The translations under genes were made by a program, and so were the position numbers. A stretch of 64,000 nt of DNA, taken from the NCBI GenBank assembly GCA_030765055.1, contig CM060954.1, positions 110,305,813-110,369,812 of the forward strand, read 5' to 3'. Below are positions 60,787 to 64,000 of the stretch, one piece after another. This DNA comes from Mantis religiosa. Taxonomy: Eukaryota > Arthropoda > Insecta > Mantodea > Mantidae. The stretch's first letter is position 1. Every line of letters begins with the position of its first letter. The notes under the pieces are model-generated. The model did no database searches and was not told the origin of the DNA. It saw nothing but the letters and a program-made list of their open reading frames with translations.

Positions 60787-62025
60787 CAGGGTGTATATGG
60801 ATGAATATCGGGGTTTTAATTCTTTATAATATTTATTACCTTAAACTTACAGTTATAAATGATATGTCAAAGGAAAAATCAACTCACACAGTTTTATTTG
60901 TTGGCACCAGTGCGCATGTGCGTGCAATGTTTATGCCGCAATCCGCTAGACAGCGGTAGTAGCAAAGATGGTGACTAGTAAACACAAAGCGTTTTGTGTT
61001 TTGCAGTTTGCAAAGACCAAATCTGTAGTTACTGTGCAGCGAGCGTTGTGCCTTAAGTTCGGTTGTGATCCTCCTAGTGATAATAACATTCGTAGATGGT
61101 ATCATCAGTTTGAAGATACCGGCTGCCTTTGTAAAGGAAAGATCACGGGACGACCAAGAATAAGTGAAGAGACTGTTGAGCGAGTGAGAGAGTCGTTCAC
61201 TCGTTGCCCAAAGAAATCAGTCCGGAAGGCTAGTCATGAATTACAAGTTCCTGTGTTCACTGTTTGGAAAGTTGTAAGAAAACGATTAAGGCTACGTCCA
61301 TGACGTTTACAGTTATTACTCTAAAGCCGACATACCACGGATTACGTGCCAACTTCGCAAACGACATGTTGTTTCATGACGCTGACGATTTTATGGATCA
61401 TGTTGTCTTCAGTAATGAATCGACCTTTCACCTTCATAATATGCGCATCTGGGGCTCAGAAAGTCCTCACGAGATGGAACAAAGGCAACGAGATTCCCCT
61501 AAAATGAATGTTTTTTGTGCCACATACTGACGAAAATTTTATGGGCCTTTCTATTTTGGTGAATCTACTGTAACTGGTACTTCTTACCTTGATACACTAG
61601 AGCAATGGCTCTTCCCTCCGTTAGAAGAAAATGAGCCAGAGAGCTTCATTTTTCAGCAAGATGGTGTGCGACCTCACTGGCATAACGAAGTACGCGATTG
61701 CTTGAACGTCACTGTACCCGAGAGCTGGATAGGCCGCAAGGGCCCCAATAACAGGACTTGCTATGCATGGCCTCCACGTTCTCGTGACCTAACGCCATGC
61801 GATTTTTACCTTTGGAGCTTCATCAAGGATCCTGTGTACATGCCTCCGCTACCAGCTCATCTCCCTGAATTAAGAAACCGGATTGAAACAGCTGTTGCTA
61901 CAATTACTAAATATACACTTATCACTATTTGGGAAGAATTTGTCTAGACTTGATGTGTGCTGTAAGTTGGATGTAATAAATATTATAAAGAGTTAAAACC
62001 CCGATATTCACTTATATACACTCTA
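60787..62025 (+). mobile_element. Mariner-like transposon with about 53-bp inverted repeats
   Basis: The first 53 bases and the complement of the last 53 differ at about six positions; the shared core is GAATATCGGGGTTTTAA and CTTTATAATATTTATTAC. TA lies outside both ends (60785-60786 and 62026-62027). The 1239-bp element is complete in length and holds one transposase relic. Well-matched ends show a rather young insertion despite the broken ORF. Confidence 0.92.
60968..61947 (+). pseudogene. Mariner-like transposase with extended D-D spacing
   Basis: The ATG at 60968 fits the expected N-terminus MVTSKHKAFCVLQFAKTKS. A helix-turn-helix follows (NNIRRWYHQFEDTGCL, GRPRISEETVERVRES, SVRKASHELQVP). 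The first catalytic region reads HVVFSNESTFHLH: Asn replaces the expected Asp (codon 61414-61416). The second is FIFQQDGVRPHWHNEV and the third PPRSRDLTPCDFYLWSF; 46 residues lie between these two aspartates, longer than the 34 of mariner and the 41 of the rosa/visitor type. A frameshift near 61300-61320 and an in-frame TGA at 61528-61530 also break the gene. The C-terminus ends TIWEEFV, stop at 61945. Confidence 0.9.
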
Positions 62026-62214
62026 TATATTAAATCTGCCAAATATTGTATACCAAAATTTATACATATAACTTAAAATGTTAATGTTTGAGACTTTGTA
62101 TAACAAGATACATGGGTATGTAGATGTGTCTGTGTGCGTGTGTGCGTGTGGTCAGGGTAAGTATGCGAATTAAATATCAAAGCTGTTTGGAAATAATAAC
62201 TTGTTCCACCAGAC

Positions 62215-62330
62215 TGAAAAATTCAATGCCATAGCCGGTATTTGAACCACGGATCTCAGGCACTCCGTGCGGTTGCCCTAAACCACAAAGCTACTATATG
62301 CCGACATTACATTAAATTCTCCAACTGAGT
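62215..62330 (-). repeat. tRNA-like repeat T, antisense part
   Basis: The core at 62227-62302 has GTATTTGAACCACGGATCTC and the terminal CCATAG arm. Its spacer is cut by the SINE at the AACTGA block (62322-62328), which reappears at 62939-62945. Confidence 0.8.
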
Positions 62331-62709
62331 CTTCTTCTTCTTCTTCTTCTTCTTCTTCTTCTTCTTCTTCTTCTTCTTCTTCTTCTTCTTCTTCTTCTTC
62401 TTCTTCTTCTTCTTCTTCTTCTTCTTCTTCTTCTTCTTCTTCTTCTTCTTCTTCTTCTTCTTCTTCTTCTTCTTCTTCTTCTTCTTCTTCTTCTTCTTCT
62501 TCTTCTTCTTCTTCTTCTTCTTCTTCTTCTTCTTCTTCTTCTTCTTCTTCTTCTTCTTCTTCTTCTTCTTCTTCTTCTTCTTCTTCTTCTTCTTCTTCTT
62601 CTTCTTCTTCTTCTTCTTCTTCTTCTTCTTCTTCTTCTTCTTCTTCTTCTTCTTCTTCTTCTTCTTCTTCTTCTTCTTCTTCTTCTTCTTCTTCTTCTTC
62701 TTCTTCTTT
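62331..62709. repeat. (TTC)n / (GAA)n array, about 125 perfect units
   Basis: Perfect TTC from 62331 to about 62706 (376 bases). It occupies the tail position of the antisense SINE that starts right after it. One strand is pure purine, so triplex formation is possible. Long-arginine, long-serine or long-leucine readings are artefacts of the array. Confidence 0.97.
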
Positions 62710-62937
62710 CTTTGTAATTTACGTCCTTCAACGTGTAGTCATATCGGACGATGAATGAAAGGCGTGGAATGATGCTTCAATGAGCCCTGGAACTTAGATT
62801 TACCTGAAATTCGTCGATCACAATAAGGGGAAAACCCGGTAAAAAACCTTATCCAGGTAACTTACCCTGACCGAGATCCGAACTCGGCACCTCTTGAACG
62901 TGAGGCAGACACGCTACCATCTACGCTACCGAGGCGG
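62710..62937 (-). mobile_element. SINE family S with GAA tail, inserted in repeat T
   Basis: Antisense body (TAATTTACGTCCTTCAACG, ATCGGACGATGAATGAA, AACCTTATCCAGGTAACTTA) and head (CTACCATCTACGCTACCGAG) with CGGACC-type loss in the T-arm. It is flanked by CAACTGA at 62322-62328 and 62939-62945. Joining the flanks restores the T spacer seen at 63140 and 25440. Confidence 0.92.
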
Positions 62938-62938
62938 T

Positions 62939-63270
62939 CAACTGACTCATATGTTTCCCGGTAGACTATTAGAGGTAGACTACTAGAGAAACGCAACTTT
63001 TGTGGCGACTTACTATGTTCTTATTTTTCATTAAGGTAAATTGATGGAAATGATCATTTCTTCCACACTAGCTTCTGACAAACTAGACATTCCGTGTTTC
63101 ATAGCGTATGAGAACCCCTAGTGGTCTACTGGGAAACATATGAGTCAGTTGGAGAATTTAATATCATGTTGTCACGTTGGCCATAGTACCTCAAGGGTTA
63201 GAGCGGCTGGACGGAGAGCGGGAGATCCGTGGTTCAAACCCCGGCTGTGGCATTAAATTTTTTAGTTTGG
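62939..63270 (+). repeat. tRNA-like repeat T, spacer and plus core
   Basis: The spacer (CTCATATGTTTCCCGGTAGA, GTGGCGACTTACTATG, CCACACTAG) leads to a plus-strand core at 63180-63252 with A box AGTACCTCAAGGGTTAGAG and GTGGTTCAAACCCCGG. Here the T-arm pairs better than in other copies. With the antisense core at 62.23 kb it forms an inverted pair, as at 25.3-25.6 kb. Confidence 0.8.
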
Positions 63271-64000
63271 CTTAATTCATTCAAGGCTGTTTCCGGCGTT
63301 CAATTGTTTTCAGTTTCAGGGAATGTACTTTGGTGCACTTTTAGCCAAATGTTTAATAATACTAGTTCATGCTGGTAACCATGTTATTTTAAGTTGGAAT
63401 CAAATAAAAGAAATAAATATTTGAGCTAATATTTTACTCATTGTACACTTAAAGACGCATGCATTATACGTATCAGACATGAAAACATGTGCCGGGTGAA
63501 GTACACGCAATCTTAATGTAATAAGCGAGACTCAACTAAAATATATTTTTTCATCTGAATATTCAATTAGAGACAATAAAGGCGACATTTACTTATGCTA
63601 AGGGTCTTTATATGCTGAAAATGAGACTAAAATATTATAATGGTCCTCTTTTAGTTTCGCCTATGAGTGATTTCCGCGATTACACCGACGCCCTTCCACG
63701 CCCTTCCATACTAATTAAACTATACGATACAGTTAGTAGTAAATAATATAAATACATGAATAATAGATACTGTCTAAAATATGTAAATATTCAAAAACGA
63801 AAAAGGAGAAATTAAATATGCATCTTTGTTGAAATAAGGCGTGTTCACATTTCACCTTTTCTGGGGCACTCAAAATGCATAAGTGAGGAGAAACGTTCAG
63901 TTTGATTATTATCTTTGCTGAGAAGTATAATCCAAATTTTATTATCTGCCACATTAGATCTGGATTGATAATGCATTTATCTCCACTAACAGTGTTGCTG
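63271..64000. other. No gene recognised
   Basis: AT-rich to the window end. A 73-codon minus frame (63733-63954) has no motif. Confidence 0.3.

Noticed and set aside
62312..62731. 139-codon open frame of almost pure arginine on the minus strand
   Set aside because: It is a translation of the GAA/TTC array. All frames of such an array stay open and none has a protein signature.

Overview
This is a eukaryotic, almost certainly insect, stretch of intergenic or intronic DNA. It is AT-rich, has no operon-like gene packing, and contains no host exon that I can defend. Almost everything recognisable is a transposable element, and every transposase or reverse-transcriptase relic is broken by stops, frameshifts or deletions. 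The families (mariners with D34D, a mariner-like element with a longer spacer, non-LTR retrotransposons, a hAT remnant, tRNA-derived SINEs and two multicopy arthropod ORF families) fit a large arthropod genome. A cockroach or a related insect is my guess from general impression only; the sequence does not prove it.

Layout. 1-6 kb: two unrelated LINE fragments head to head, then a decayed mariner-like element. 7-8.2 kb: a mariner inserted inside a SINE. 9.1-9.6 kb: tandem tRNA-like repeats. 13.9-15.6 kb: a mariner with a SINE inserted in it, flanked by a 9-bp target duplication. 16.7-19.2 kb: a DDE transposon with inverted end arms, split by a SINE with a 13-bp duplication and carrying a poly(A)-tailed segment. 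20.8-21.8 kb: a fragment of a multicopy arthropod ORF and a SINE body. 23.2-23.5 kb: a 359-bp internally deleted LINE with a perfect 12-bp duplication. 24.9-27.5 kb: several SINEs and tRNA-like repeats. 29.4-36.3 kb: further SINEs in otherwise featureless DNA. 38.5 kb: a hAT remnant. 39-39.5 kb: tRNA-like repeats. 42.2 kb: a second multicopy ORF family. 45.7 kb: a GGA array. 48-49.8 kb: a second internally deleted LINE of the same family as the 23-kb copy. 51.4-52 kb: repeats. 53.5-54.4 kb: a second mariner with the same internal deletion as the 7-kb copy. 55.1-55.9 kb: a LINE 3-prime half. 58.7-59.6 kb: a third, 5-prime-truncated copy of the 23/48-kb LINE family. 60.8-62.0 kb: a transposon with 53-bp terminal inverted repeats. 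62.2-63.3 kb: a tRNA-like repeat split by a SINE whose tail is a 376-bp TTC/GAA array.

How it fits together. No pathway is encoded. The interest lies in insertion history and non-autonomous derivatives: reciprocal nesting of mariner and SINE, two mariners with one shared deletion, two LINE copies that keep both ends but have lost the middle, a SINE family whose copies carry different simple-sequence tails (poly-A, TA, GT, GAA), and a tRNA-like repeat present in tandem, inverted and palindrome-flanked forms. Family letters S, T, R, U, V and W are labels used only in this report.
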